Below are positions 53,270 to 61,785 of a DNA stretch of 64,000 nucleotides, piece after piece. Where the stretch lies: NCBI RefSeq assembly GCF_000473995.1, contig NC_022571.1:2697416-2761415 (forward strand). The letters run 5' to 3'. A program made the translations under genes and the position numbers. The DNA comes from Clostridium saccharobutylicum DSM 13864. Its GTDB lineage: Bacteria; Bacillota; Clostridia; Clostridiales; Clostridiaceae. Under the pieces are notes generated by a model. It saw only the letters and a list, made by a program, of their open reading frames with translations, had not been told where the DNA came from and did no database searches. How positions within the stretch are numbered: position 1 is the stretch's first letter; every line of letters starts with the position of its first letter.

Positions 53270-54451
53270 TTAAATAATTAATCCAACAATTGTTCCTGTT
53301 AAAAGACTCACTAATGTTGCACCATATAATAGTTTTAGTCCAAAACGTGCAACAACATTTCCTTGTTCTTCGTTAAGTCCTTTTACTGCTCCTGAAATAA
53401 TTCCAATTGATGAGAAATTTGCAAATGAAACTAAAAATGTAGAAACAATAGCATTTGCTCTTGCTGACAACTCTACACTTCCGCTTGCTAATAAGTTCAT
53501 TGCAACGAATTCATTAGAAACTAATTTAGTTGCCATTACACTTGCAGCTTTTATTGATTCATTTAAAGGTACACCCATAAGGAATGCAAATGGAGAAAAT
53601 ACATAACCAAGTATATCTTGAAAACTAATTCCAAAAATCATCTTAAATAATGTATTAATCATGGTAATTATTGCTACAAATCCAACCAACATAGCGCCAA
53701 CTGTAATTGCCACCTTAAATCCATCCATAATATATTCACCAAGAACTTCAAAAAATGTTTGTTTTGTTTTTTTATCAACTACTAGAATATCATCTTCTTC
53801 TGTTACAGTATATGGATTTATAACTGATGCTATAATAAATCCTCCAATTAAATTTAAAATAAGTGCTGTTACAACATATCTAGGTTGTAACATAACCATA
53901 TAAGAACCCACTACGGACATAGATACTGTTGACATAGCAGATGCACAAAGAGTATACAATCTATGTTTAGGTAATAAACCAAGTTGCTTTTTTACTGAAA
54001 TAAATACTTCAGATTGTCCAAGAATAGCTGATGCTACTGCATTATACGATTCTAATTCTCCCATTCCATTAACTTTGCTTAAAGCTTTTCCTATGTATTT
54101 GATTACAATAGGAAGTATTTTCATATATTGTAAAATACCAATTAAAGCTGAAATGAAGATTATTGGTAAAAGAACGCTAATAAAAAATGTATACTGATTA
54201 TCATTAACTAATCCACCAAATACAAAATTCACGCCTTCTCCAGCACACTTAAGTAGTACTTGGAAACCATTTACTATACCACCTACTAAAAAATTTCCTA
54301 TTTCAGTATTTAATATAGCAAAGCCAAGTATGAATTGTAATACAAACATTACAATTATAGGCTTGTACTTTATATTTTTCTTATCATAACTCCCAAGCCA
54401 TGCAAGTGCTAAAACAACAACTAATCCAATAATTCCAATAATATATTTCAT
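53270..54451 (-). CDS. nupC: NupC-family concentrative nucleoside transporter (copy next to deoB)
   Basis: A 393-residue membrane transporter with the CNT-family plan: about ten helices, GGLVND, ILPIVIKYIGKALSKVNGMGELESYNAVASAILGQSEVFI, and the conserved C-terminal ANFSSIGIISGAVKGL. It imports nucleosides with H+ or Na+. It is nearly identical to the copy at 56706 (about 97 percent by eye). GAGAGGAG precedes the ATG. It lies upstream of the udp copy at 52156 with a 334-base gap from which the regulator gene is missing. Confidence 0.92.
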   Translation of the reverse strand: MKYIIGIIGLVVVLALAWLGSYDKKNIKYKPIIVMFVLQFILGFAILNTEIGNFLVGGIVNGFQVLLKCAGEGVNFVFGGLVNDNQYTFFISVLLPIIFISALIGILQYMKILPIVIKYIGKALSKVNGMGELESYNAVASAILGQSEVFISVKKQLGLLPKHRLYTLCASAMSTVSMSVVGSYMVMLQPRYVVTALILNLIGGFIIASVINPYTVTEEDDILVVDKKTKQTFFEVLGEYIMDGFKVAITVGAMLVGFVAIITMINTLFKMIFGISFQDILGYVFSPFAFLMGVPLNESIKAASVMATKLVSNEFVAMNLLASGSVELSARANAIVSTFLVSFANFSSIGIISGAVKGLNEEQGNVVARFGLKLLYGATLVSLLTGTIVGLII

Positions 54452-54695
54452 ATTTATGCTCCTCTCTAACGAAAACTTTAATATTATGTTCTAACCAGCT
54501 TAATTAATATTCATTCAGTTAATTATTTTTGTGATATCAAAAGATTTATTCTTTAAAATTGTTTTTATTAAAAGATATTAGCAATAATCTCTTAATATAT
54601 ATGTTGAAAATTGAAATCACATAAAAACTAAGTACTATATTACTAAATCGCTAAATCATATTACAACATATATATTAGAGTAGTTTTTTATTGAA

Positions 54696-55475
54696 TTATT
54701 TTTGATTTTCAGCTTTTATTAAATTTCTAATTGCTTGAATTGCAACTTCTATTGCTGTTTCTGTATCATGCACTTGCTTATTTTCAAGTCCTGCTTTCTC
54801 ACGTTCTTGATTAGCAACTACTAAAAAGACTGATCCAACTCTAACTTTTAAATAACTTGCTACTACAAATAAAGCAGCCGATTCCATTTCAGAAGCAAGG
54901 CATCCTAACTTTAACCACGCGTCCCATTTATTTAATAAGTCATAACTAACAGGCTTTGTTTCTGGCGAATGTTGGCCATAAAATGAATCCTTACATTCAA
55001 CAACTCCAGCATGATATGTTTTATTTAATTCTTTCGAAGCCTGAACTAATGCATTTGCAATTTCAAAGTTTGCAACTGCTGGAAATTCAATCGGAGCATA
55101 TTCTTTAGTTGTACCTTCAGCTCTAATTGCTCCAGTAGCTACAACTACATCTCCACCTTTAACATCTATGTCCATTCCACCACATGTGCCTACTCTTATA
55201 AATGTATCAGCACCACAGTTTACTAATTCTTCTAATGCTATTGCAGCTGATGGTCCACCTATTCCTGTTGATGTAACGCTTACCTTAACACCATCTAAAT
55301 ATCCTGTATAAGTAGTATATTCTCTATTATCAGCAATCAACTTTGGATTTTCAAAATGTTCCGCTATTTTTTTGCATCTTTTAGGATCTCCTGGTAATAT
55401 AACATACTTACCAACTTCTCCTTTTCCAATATTGATATGGTATTGTTTTCCTGAGCCTTCTGTATAATCTGTCAT
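54696..55475 (-). CDS. udp: Uridine phosphorylase (second copy)
   Basis: A 259-residue near-copy of the 52156 product ([19 protein letters not shown]), with the same catalytic motifs intact. Differences are conservative and scattered, so both copies should be active. The start at 55475 is chosen by GGAGGG 6 bases upstream. The promoter with a GntR-type box is at 55569-55611 and the regulator gene diverges from it. Confidence 0.88.
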   Translation of the reverse strand: MTDYTEGSGKQYHINIGKGEVGKYVILPGDPKRCKKIAEHFENPKLIADNREYTTYTGYLDGVKVSVTSTGIGGPSAAIALEELVNCGADTFIRVGTCGGMDIDVKGGDVVVATGAIRAEGTTKEYAPIEFPAVANFEIANALVQASKELNKTYHAGVVECKDSFYGQHSPETKPVSYDLLNKWDAWLKLGCLASEMESAALFVVASYLKVRVGSVFLVVANQEREKAGLENKQVHDTETAIEVAIQAIRNLIKAENQK

Positions 55476-55568
55476 AAAAAATCCCTCCATTTAATTAATT
55501 TAGAATACGATTACAATCACGTGTTAAAAATATTGAATATCATGTAACTTGTCCACTAACTTGTATAA

Positions 55569-55611
55569 TTGTCTATACACAGAGAATAACATGTCTATTT
55601 CTTCCTGTCAA
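55569..55611 (-). promoter_or_regulatory. udp promoter with GntR-type operator (second copy)
   Basis: Minus strand: TTGACA (55606-55611), 17-base spacer, TATTCT (55583-55588), then a box GTGTATAGACAA (55569-55580). The box differs from the other copy by one end base, so repressor affinity may differ. Confidence 0.72.
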
Positions 55612-55806
55612 GGTTTACTTAACATTTTTTCAAAATTTTGGATTATACATTGCTAACAACCTGTGCTAAAATGTAACTTGAACACTTTCATCATACTATA
55701 ATTAATAGCTATAGCGAAGCAAGTATAACAATTCAATTTCGATAAATATAGTATTTAGACCTAATATAATACCATATTTGGTAAAGAATCATGTTTGATT
55801 TGTTCA

Positions 55807-55820
55807 CTTGTCTAAACAAG
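55807..55820 (+). promoter_or_regulatory. Probable autoregulatory operator of the GntR gene
   Basis: CTTGTCTAAACAAG, a 5-bp dyad around a 4-base centre, lies 27 bases upstream of the GntR start codon and shares the TTGTCTA core of the udp boxes. Confidence 0.55.
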
Positions 55821-55847
55821 CTTATATATACGGAAAGGTGATATTTT

Positions 55848-56582
55848 ATGAATGAATTTAATATAATTCGACAGGAAAAAAAATTACGATATGTAAGTGT
55901 ATATAATCAACTTTTTAAAATGATAAATGAAGGTACTTTTCCAGAAGGAAGTAGATTGCCCTCAGAACCTGAACTTGCAAAATTAATAGGTGTAAGCAGA
56001 ACAACATTAAGACAAGCGCTTGCATTATTACAGGATGATGGCCTAATACGTAATATTCGAGGAAAAGGAAATTTTATAATAAAATCCGAATCTCAAAAAA
56101 ATGTAGGTCTTGAAACAATGGGGCACCCTGTATACAAATGCATGAACGATGAAATTGACGAAGTTAAAATTCAGCTTCGTATAGAACCATCAACAGATTA
56201 CTTTAATCAAATTTTAGTCAATAAGACTGCTGCCGTAGTCTTAATAGATAGATGGTATAAATTTCAAGGACATGCAATAGCTTATACTTTTACATTATTA
56301 CCTATTGAAACTATTTCAAAATTTAATTTGGATTTAAACAATCAAGATAATATTTTGAAGTTTTTAGAAAAAGATATTTATGAAATATCCAGCGATATAT
56401 TAGTTGAAATCAAGTATTCTACTTCTGGAAATTTTACTGCTAAAACCGATCCAATTTCACCAGAAAATCACTTTCATCTAATACAAGAAACTATATATAA
56501 GGATTCAGAATTTCCCATTGCATCTAATAAACATTATTTGCCTATAAAAAACAGTTCAATTAAATTCCATCCCAAAAAATAA
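55848..56582 (+). CDS. GntR/HutC-family (UTRA) regulator
   Basis: A 244-residue repressor. The N-terminal winged helix (about 13-80) carries LPSEPELAKLIGVSRTTLRQALALLQDDGLIRNIRGKGNFI. The C-terminal UTRA domain (about 100-240) binds a small effector. It sits in the intergenic region between nupC (56706) and udp (54696), transcribed oppositely, and boxes of the TTGTNTANACAA type lie before both udp genes and before itself. A nucleoside or nucleoside-derived effector is likely, by context. The equivalent position in the other nupC-udp unit is empty. AAAGGTG precedes the ATG; a terminator follows at 56588. Confidence 0.9.
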   Translation: MNEFNIIRQEKKLRYVSVYNQLFKMINEGTFPEGSRLPSEPELAKLIGVSRTTLRQALALLQDDGLIRNIRGKGNFIIKSESQKNVGLETMGHPVYKCMNDEIDEVKIQLRIEPSTDYFNQILVNKTAAVVLIDRWYKFQGHAIAYTFTLLPIETISKFNLDLNNQDNILKFLEKDIYEISSDILVEIKYSTSGNFTAKTDPISPENHFHLIQETIYKDSEFPIASNKHYLPIKNSSIKFHPKK

Positions 56583-56587
56583 ATAAA

Positions 56588-56631
56588 AACATAAGGTTAT
56601 CTTCTTATTTTTAGATACCTTATGTTTTTTT
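56588..56631 (+). terminator. Terminator of the GntR gene
   Basis: A stem of about 15 bp with one mismatch (AAACATAAGGTTATCT with AGATACCTTATGTTT) is followed by a T run, six bases after the stop codon. Confidence 0.8.
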
Positions 56632-56705
56632 AATTTTTGTAAAGTGTTTGTCCTATTTACAACAATAACTTTTTATATAACTTAATTTAATATATCTTAC
56701 TTATT

Positions 56706-57887
56706 TTAAATAATTAATCCAACAATTGTTCCTGTTAAAAGACTCACTAATGTTGCACCATATAATAGTTTTAGTCCAAAACGTGCAACAACATTTGCTT
56801 GTTCTTCGTTAAGTCCTTTTACTGCTCCTGAAATAATTCCAATTGATGCGAAATTTGCAAATGAAACTAAAAATGTAGAAACAATAGCTGTTGCTCTTGC
56901 TGACAACTCTACACTTCCGCTTGCTAATAAGTTCATTGCAACGAATTCATTAGAAACTAATTTAGTTGCCATTACACTTGCAGCTTTTATTGATTCATTT
57001 AAAGGTACACCCATAAAGAATGCAAATGGAGAAAATACATAACCAAGTATATCTTGAAAACTAATTCCAAAAATCATCTTAAATACTGTATTAATCATGG
57101 TAATTATTGCTACAAATCCAACTAACATAGCACCAACTGTAATTGCCACCTTAAATCCATCCATAATATATTCACCAAGAACTTCAAAAAATGTTTGTTT
57201 TGTTTTTTCATCAACTACTAGAATATCTTCTTCTTCTGTTACATTATATGGATTTATAACTGATGCTATAATAAATCCACCAAATAAGTTTAAAATAAGT
57301 GCAGCTACAACATATCTAGGCTGTAAAAGAACCATATAAGAACCCACTACGGACATAGATACTGTTGACATAGCAGATGCACAAAGAGTATATAATCTAT
57401 GTTTAGGTAATAAACCAAGTTGCTTTTTTACTGAAATAAATACTTCAGATTGTCCAAGAATAGCTGATGCTACTGCATTATACGATTCTAATTCTCCCAT
57501 TCCATTAACTTTGCTTAAAACTTTCCCTATATATTTGATTACAATAGGAAGTATTTTTATATATTGTAAAATACCAATTAAAGCTGAAATGAAGATTATT
57601 GGTAAAAGAACGCTAATAAAAAATGTATACTGATTATCATTAACTAATCCACCAAATACAAAATTCACGCCTTCTCCAGCACACTTAAGTAGTACTTGGA
57701 AACCATTTACTATACCACCTACTAAAAAATTTCCTATTTCAGTATTTAATATAGCAAAGCCAAGTATGAATTGTAATGCAAGCATTACGATTATAGGCTT
57801 GTACTTTATATTTTTCTTATCATAACTCCCAAGCCATGCAAGTGCTAAAACAACAACTAATCCAATAATTCCAATAATATATTTCAT
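56706..57887 (-). CDS. nupC: NupC-family concentrative nucleoside transporter (second copy)
   Basis: A 393-residue near-copy of the 53270 transporter with all family motifs. The few differences include MLALQF for MFVLQF, VEE for VTEEDD-region residues, and ANFASIG for ANFSSIG. Upstream sequence is shared with the other copy for about 37 bases before the start and then diverges, which marks the edge of the duplicated unit. Confidence 0.92.
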   Translation of the reverse strand: MKYIIGIIGLVVVLALAWLGSYDKKNIKYKPIIVMLALQFILGFAILNTEIGNFLVGGIVNGFQVLLKCAGEGVNFVFGGLVNDNQYTFFISVLLPIIFISALIGILQYIKILPIVIKYIGKVLSKVNGMGELESYNAVASAILGQSEVFISVKKQLGLLPKHRLYTLCASAMSTVSMSVVGSYMVLLQPRYVVAALILNLFGGFIIASVINPYNVTEEEDILVVDEKTKQTFFEVLGEYIMDGFKVAITVGAMLVGFVAIITMINTVFKMIFGISFQDILGYVFSPFAFFMGVPLNESIKAASVMATKLVSNEFVAMNLLASGSVELSARATAIVSTFLVSFANFASIGIISGAVKGLNEEQANVVARFGLKLLYGATLVSLLTGTIVGLII

Positions 57888-57924
57888 ATTTATGCTCCTC
57901 TCTAACGAAAACTTTAATATTATG

Positions 57925-58381
57925 GTGTTATCTATCTGCTACAATAAAAACACTTTACTTTTTAGTAGATTGCTATATTTATTTTTTAACAATCTTCAAT
58001 CCATAATTTGTAGTCTTACTTTATAACCTTAGATTCATACAAATATATAGCAGATTTTCTTTTTATTACAATATGTGAATTATGTTGCATTTTTTCGACA
58101 TTACTTATTATATATTCCTTTTCAACATTTATAAAGGTTTAATTTTAATTTTCTTAAAAGAAAATTAAAATATCATTTTAGAAATAGTTATGAAGCACTA
58201 TATTGATGAAAATTATAGAACTATGTTTGTTATTTATTCAACATAGAAAAATTTCTTAATTTTATATAAACTGAAATAACCCACAAAAACGAACTATCCA
58301 TTGCCTGCTTGGCAGTGGTAGTTCATTTTCATGGGTTTCATAATAAATGCAAAACATGATTTTCTAAATAATTAATGTTAA
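57925..58381. other. 457-bp intergenic region with hairpins
   Basis: No gene seen. An inverted repeat around AGATTGCTATATTT (57967) and AAATATATAGCAGATT (58041) lies upstream of nupC. A two-tier hairpin at 58272-58340 (TGAAATAACCCA/TGGGTTTCA outside GAACTATCCATTGC/GCAGTGGTAGTTC) lies after the membrane-protein gene at 58382 and may terminate the sigma-factor operon. Confidence 0.45.
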
Positions 58382-58687
58382 TTAAATATTTCCTCTAAAC
58401 TCTGACAAATGGGTAATTATAAATTCAGCTCCACCCATCCCCATAGCAAAGAATACTAAAATAATAACTAATATTATTGCCTTAAAATCATATTTTATTA
58501 TTTCTTCTTTGTTTATTATGTAGGCTGCAATAACTTCTACTCCTACACTAATTAATATAAGTGGCCATAGGGATACTATTTGAAAAATATTAATATTAGT
58601 GCTAATTAATCTAAGTAAAAACAGTATACCAAATACAACTAAAACAATACCTGCAGTTAATGTACCTACTCTACGTCCCTTAATCAT
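58382..58687 (-). CDS. Small LiaI/LiaF-like membrane protein (DUF5668-like)
   Basis: A protein of about 101 residues with three predicted helices and the pattern GTLTAGIVLVVFGILFLLRLI...LWPLILISVGVEVI, typical of the LiaF transmembrane/DUF5668 domain found in cell-envelope stress operons. GTG at 58696 is possible, but GGAG is spaced better for the ATG at 58687. It overlaps the upstream gene by 8 bases. Last gene of the ECF sigma operon. An envelope-stress role is inference from family and context. Confidence 0.72.
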   Translation of the reverse strand: MIKGRRVGTLTAGIVLVVFGILFLLRLISTNINIFQIVSLWPLILISVGVEVIAAYIINKEEIIKYDFKAIILVIILVFFAMGMGGAEFIITHLSEFRGNI

Positions 58688-59204
58688 CAACCTCACTCTC
58701 CATTTTCTTCCCTTTTATAAGCTTTAGGCCAAACATAACTATTGCTACTCCTATAATTATTTGAGGTACCTGTCTCATACAACTATAAAGATTATAATAA
58801 AGTTCATTTGGAATAAGTGGTTCTAAGAAATGCATTATATTTTGATATAGTAAATAAACACCAAAAAATAATACTAACACGCCTATGGCAAGTTTACGTT
58901 TTTTAAATACATTTTTATCCAATTCAGTCAACTTATCAAGAGAAAATAGATATTTATCTTCTAAAAGTAAAAGCTTTTCCTCATCTAAACTCATTCTATT
59001 AATACAATCAAAAAATGCATAAAACCAAATAAGTGGAGCTAAAAATAGTAATGGTCCCACATCAAGCCAAGAAGAAAAAAATATCAAAAAGAAAAATACA
59101 GACATAAAAGATACACCTGTCTTCATAAATCCCATATACATATGTCCTGCACCAGGCAACATTGAAAAAACAAAAGTTAAAAATCTACTTTTTTTCTTTA
59201 TCAT
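58680..59204 (-). CDS. Membrane protein with TM2-like start
   Basis: A 174-residue protein with an N-terminal helical hairpin (SMLPGAGHMYMGFMKTGVSFMSVFFFLIFF), which resembles the TM2-type PGxGxxYxG start, then a charged cytoplasmic segment (about 70-110) and two further helices. Function unknown. GGAGG precedes the ATG and the gene overlaps the anti-sigma gene by 20 bases, so the operon is tightly coupled. Confidence 0.65.
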   Translation of the reverse strand: MIKKKSRFLTFVFSMLPGAGHMYMGFMKTGVSFMSVFFFLIFFSSWLDVGPLLFLAPLIWFYAFFDCINRMSLDEEKLLLLEDKYLFSLDKLTELDKNVFKKRKLAIGVLVLFFGVYLLYQNIMHFLEPLIPNELYYNLYSCMRQVPQIIIGVAIVMFGLKLIKGKKMESEVDD

Positions 59205-59637
59205 TATTAAAAACCTCCAATTTAATTATTTTTTGAGAAAAGCTATTAAGATTTGTATTAATTGAGTTTAAAACACTAAAATCTACTGGCTTTACATAAC
59301 TTGTTTTTGTACTAGCCAAAAAATTTAATCCATTTGAAAAAACCATCATTAATGCTATACTAGCTGCAATTGCAACTTTAGCACAATAAAAACTAAACGT
59401 AATAGTGCTTTGTTTCTTATTTTTAATTTTAATTTGTACTTTTTCTTGAAATCCTAAAGGAGCGTCTGCAAGTTCATCATCTTTAAAACTGTCTGCAAAT
59501 GCACCAGAACACTTTTGACAATCACTAATATGATCCAATATAGAAATCAAATCTTCATCCTTTAAATTACCGAATTTAAGTAGTTTCAATGTTTCTTCAG
59601 TTAAATGCCCTTCCTTATCAAATAGTACACCATTCAC
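59185..59637 (-). CDS. Anti-sigma factor with zinc-finger-like motif
   Basis: A protein of about 150 residues with an N-terminal cytoplasmic domain containing LDHISDCQKCSGAF, the H-x3-C-x2-C signature of ZAS anti-sigma domains, one membrane helix (about 90-110, YCAKVAIAASIALMMVFSNGL) and a short outer domain. It would bind and silence the sigma factor encoded just upstream until an envelope signal arrives. The start is GTG at 59637: GGAGGAG is 5 bases upstream and the GTGA overlaps the sigma stop codon. Confidence 0.82.
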   Translation of the reverse strand: MNGVLFDKEGHLTEETLKLLKFGNLKDEDLISILDHISDCQKCSGAFADSFKDDELADAPLGFQEKVQIKIKNKKQSTITFSFYCAKVAIAASIALMMVFSNGLNFLASTKTSYVKPVDFSVLNSINTNLNSFSQKIIKLEVFNNDKEKK

Positions 59638-60149
59638 ATAAACTCCTCCTTCCATAAATCTTTCAATAATTTTTTTGATCTATACAGCTGTGTTTCTAAA
59701 GTTTTAATGTTCTTTCCTGTTTTCTTTGCTAAATGTGAAAGTTTAATACCTTTGCAAAAATAGCTTACAGCTACAGTTCTATAAGGCTCTTTTAACTTAT
59801 TACATACACTGTGTATTCTCTCCATAGTGTTCTTTTTCACTACCGTTTCTTCTGGTGAATCTCCCTTATCCTCTAAGATTCCATATTCCTCTTCTGATAG
59901 ACTAACTGTTGTCCTAGCTTTACTCTTAATGTAGTCTTTACACTTATTTGCGGCAATTGTAGTAAGCCAAGCCTTAAGATTATCACCATCAAAGCTTTCC
60001 CACTTTTGATACGCCGCTAAAAATGTTTGTTGAGCTAAATCTTCAGCGTCAAAATAATTTTTCGTAAAGGATAAGCAAATAGTAATAATTAAACGTTCAT
60101 ATTGTTTTATGCAAATTTCAAATTGTTCTTTTTCAATTGTTATCACCAC
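59634..60149 (-). CDS. ECF-family RNA polymerase sigma factor
   Basis: A 171-residue ECF sigma factor. Region 2 (about 20-85) includes NYFDAEDLAQQTFLAAYQKWESFDGDNLKAWLTTIAANKCKDY, which binds the -10. Region 4 (about 115-165) includes LKEPYRTVAVSYFCKGIKLSHLAKKTGKNIKTLETQLYRSKKLLKD, which binds the -35. The start is GTG at 60149 with AAGGA 9 bases upstream; an adjacent GTG is also possible. First gene of a four-gene operon with its anti-sigma factor. A promoter of ECF type upstream suggests autoregulation. Confidence 0.9.
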   Translation of the reverse strand: MVITIEKEQFEICIKQYERLIITICLSFTKNYFDAEDLAQQTFLAAYQKWESFDGDNLKAWLTTIAANKCKDYIKSKARTTVSLSEEEYGILEDKGDSPEETVVKKNTMERIHSVCNKLKEPYRTVAVSYFCKGIKLSHLAKKTGKNIKTLETQLYRSKKLLKDLWKEEFM

Positions 60150-60173
60150 CTTCTTTAATCCTTACATTAACTA

Positions 60174-60201
60174 TAACGATTAAGAACTATAAAACACTTC
60201 A
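60174..60201 (-). promoter_or_regulatory. Candidate ECF-type autoregulated promoter
   Basis: On the minus strand TGAAGT, 17 bases, CGTTA lies just before the sigma gene. It resembles the TGAAAC-16-CGTA layout of Bacillus ECF promoters, with differences. Confidence 0.4.
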
Positions 60202-60255
60202 ATATTTATAAAATAATTTTAAATTTACATTATAATTCAAAATATCCGAATCCAA

Positions 60256-60298
60256 TTAAGGCGCATGAAAATAGCAAATCTATTTTCATGCGCCTTAA
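60256..60298. terminator. 19-bp perfect hairpin
   Basis: TTAAGGCGCATGAAAATAG (60256-60274) with its exact complement (60280-60298) and a 5-base loop, about 80 bases after the stop of the NERD gene. T runs are weak on both sides, so it may be a processing hairpin as well as a terminator. Confidence 0.6.
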
Positions 60299-60377
60299 TA
60301 TCGAAATTAAATCTTAACTTTATAATTTTTTATCTTCTAATATATCCGCTTGACATATGTAGTTCGAACTCTAATAT

Positions 60378-61253
60378 CTATCTTTTTATCAATTGTAATT
60401 TTTCATATATACTATTAATTTCTGCTTGTGATAGTCTTTTATCTCCTTCATATTTACTTATGTACTTAACTATAGAATCCGACTTTATAACTGGCACATC
60501 TGAATTTTCTGTTCCTTCAAGTATTGTTTTAGCATTAGATAGTACTATAATTCCATGGGGAACATATTCTCCAGCACCATAATGTTTGTCCAAGTTTTCT
60601 TTCAATACCTTATCATGCCTTTGTAATTGAAACTCTGGACTTTCCATGCCTGTTTCAATATCTCCATATTGCTTAATCCAGCTACCTGATGAATTAATTT
60701 TAATCTTACAGCCTCTTTCTCCACCAAAATTCTTTGTTTCTATATGAAAGATACCATTAGATCCTATTATTATATTATCGAACTCTTGAACACCAACAAT
60801 AGAACTTAACTTTATGTTATATAGAACTCTATATTCTTCTGGTAACCATTTTAAATTATATGCTACGATACTTTCGCCTACTTGCCCACTCTTTTTTATT
60901 CTTTCTTCCTCTGTTTCAAAATTAAAATTATCTCTACCTAATCTACATCCTTTTTTTAATAACTCATTATATAAATTTTTCTTGATATGTCCCGATACTG
61001 TTTTTGAATTATAAACAGCAAAAAATACATTTTTAAGTTTTTGCCATTCATTTGGATGATTAATAACACGTGCAGATTTTAATAAATTCGCATAATCTTC
61101 AACCAAATCGTTAGTTTGATTATTTATTAATTTATCTCCAATTTTCTTCAGCTTATGCAACTTTATGCCATTTGTTATTGCAGAAATTATTGAAATAATA
61201 AAAATTAATACTATAATACACGGGAAAATATAAATAATATTTGGTAATTTCAT
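60378..61253 (-). CDS. NERD-domain (nuclease-related) membrane-anchored protein
   Basis: A protein of about 291 residues. An N-terminal membrane helix (about 4-27, PNIIYIFPCIIVLIFIISII) is followed by a charged region and a NERD domain (about 120-240). The nuclease-like core is QEFDNIIIGSNGIFHIETKNFGG, in which Asp and E-x-K match the restriction-endonuclease-like catalytic pattern, with a preceding GESIVAYNL. Activity is inference. The frame opens at 61298, but GAAGG is spaced for the ATG at 61253. No defence or helicase genes are adjacent, so an antiviral role is not supported by context. Confidence 0.78.
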   Translation of the reverse strand: MKLPNIIYIFPCIIVLIFIISIISAITNGIKLHKLKKIGDKLINNQTNDLVEDYANLLKSARVINHPNEWQKLKNVFFAVYNSKTVSGHIKKNLYNELLKKGCRLGRDNFNFETEEERIKKSGQVGESIVAYNLKWLPEEYRVLYNIKLSSIVGVQEFDNIIIGSNGIFHIETKNFGGERGCKIKINSSGSWIKQYGDIETGMESPEFQLQRHDKVLKENLDKHYGAGEYVPHGIIVLSNAKTILEGTENSDVPVIKSDSIVKYISKYEGDKRLSQAEINSIYEKLQLIKR

Positions 61254-61348
61254 TTTTACACATCCTTCACTTAATTTATGCCTTAATTCTAAATCCATTT
61301 AAGGACATTTTTTTACACTTACTTAACCTTGATGTCAATTTTACTTTA

Positions 61349-61570
61349 TCAGTCCCCCCTGTTACACTCAACTAAGCATTTTCTATTCAAAATTCCATCA
61401 TTCGCACCAACTATAGTTAAAATTTGTATTTCTCTGATTGCCTCTTTATCTATAACTTTTGCTTCATTTATATCGCCTAATAAATATATTCATTTTTCAC
61501 ACTTAACGTTAAAACCGTAATCTTTTAAGTATTTAATATAATTTTTAGTATTTCTTTCTTTTAAACTCAT
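61349..61570 (-). pseudogene. Small gene with an in-frame TGA
   Basis: Reading from an ATG at 61570, 26 codons (MSLKERNTKNYIKYLKDYGFNVKCEK) are followed by TGA at 61490-61492. A further 46 coding-like codons then follow in the same frame (IYLLGDINEAKVIDKEA, REIQILTIVGANDGI) to a second TGA. The most economical reading is a TGG-to-TGA nonsense change in a 73-residue gene. No ribosome site is strong and no family is recognised. Confidence 0.45.
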
Positions 61571-61622
61571 ATCCGTCTCGAAATTCTACATTTATTTCTT
61601 AATTATATTAAATTAAAATACC

Positions 61623-61671
61623 CCCTTTATATAGAAACAGTTTTGTTATTTTAACTGTATACTATAAAGGG
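61623..61671. repeat. Two-tier hairpin between the methyltransferase and the broken gene
   Basis: CCCTTTATA/TATAAAGGG outside ACAGTT/AACTGT, total 49 bases. On the minus strand it lies about 115 bases after the methyltransferase stop; it could be its terminator. Confidence 0.5.
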
Positions 61672-61785
61672 AGCGTATGAAAATTTTAGAAAAATAAGCA
61701 CTTCTCAAATATAAAATCTTCTTATCCATCTATTCTATATTTAAATTTTAAAGATATACCTTTTTATTATCTTACTCTTTTTCTC

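Larger units (their letters stand above)
51945..57924. repeat. Tandem duplication of a nupC-udp unit, one copy without gntR
   Basis: About 51945-54488 and 54489-57924 share udp, nupC, the udp promoter, the 3' flank of udp (from CTTAATTAATATTCATTCAGTTAA) and the leader of nupC. The second unit is about 880 bp longer because it contains gntR. The missing block in the shorter unit is bounded by CAATTCAATT on one side and AAGTGTTTGTCC on the other, which are contiguous there. Confidence 0.92.

Noticed and set aside
57925..58100. Purine riboswitch before nupC
   Set aside because: The leader lacks the conserved purine-aptamer loop and core sequences.
60378..61253. NERD protein as part of a defence island
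   Set aside because: No helicase, restriction or other defence gene is nearby and the protein is membrane-anchored; neighbours are housekeeping or regulatory.
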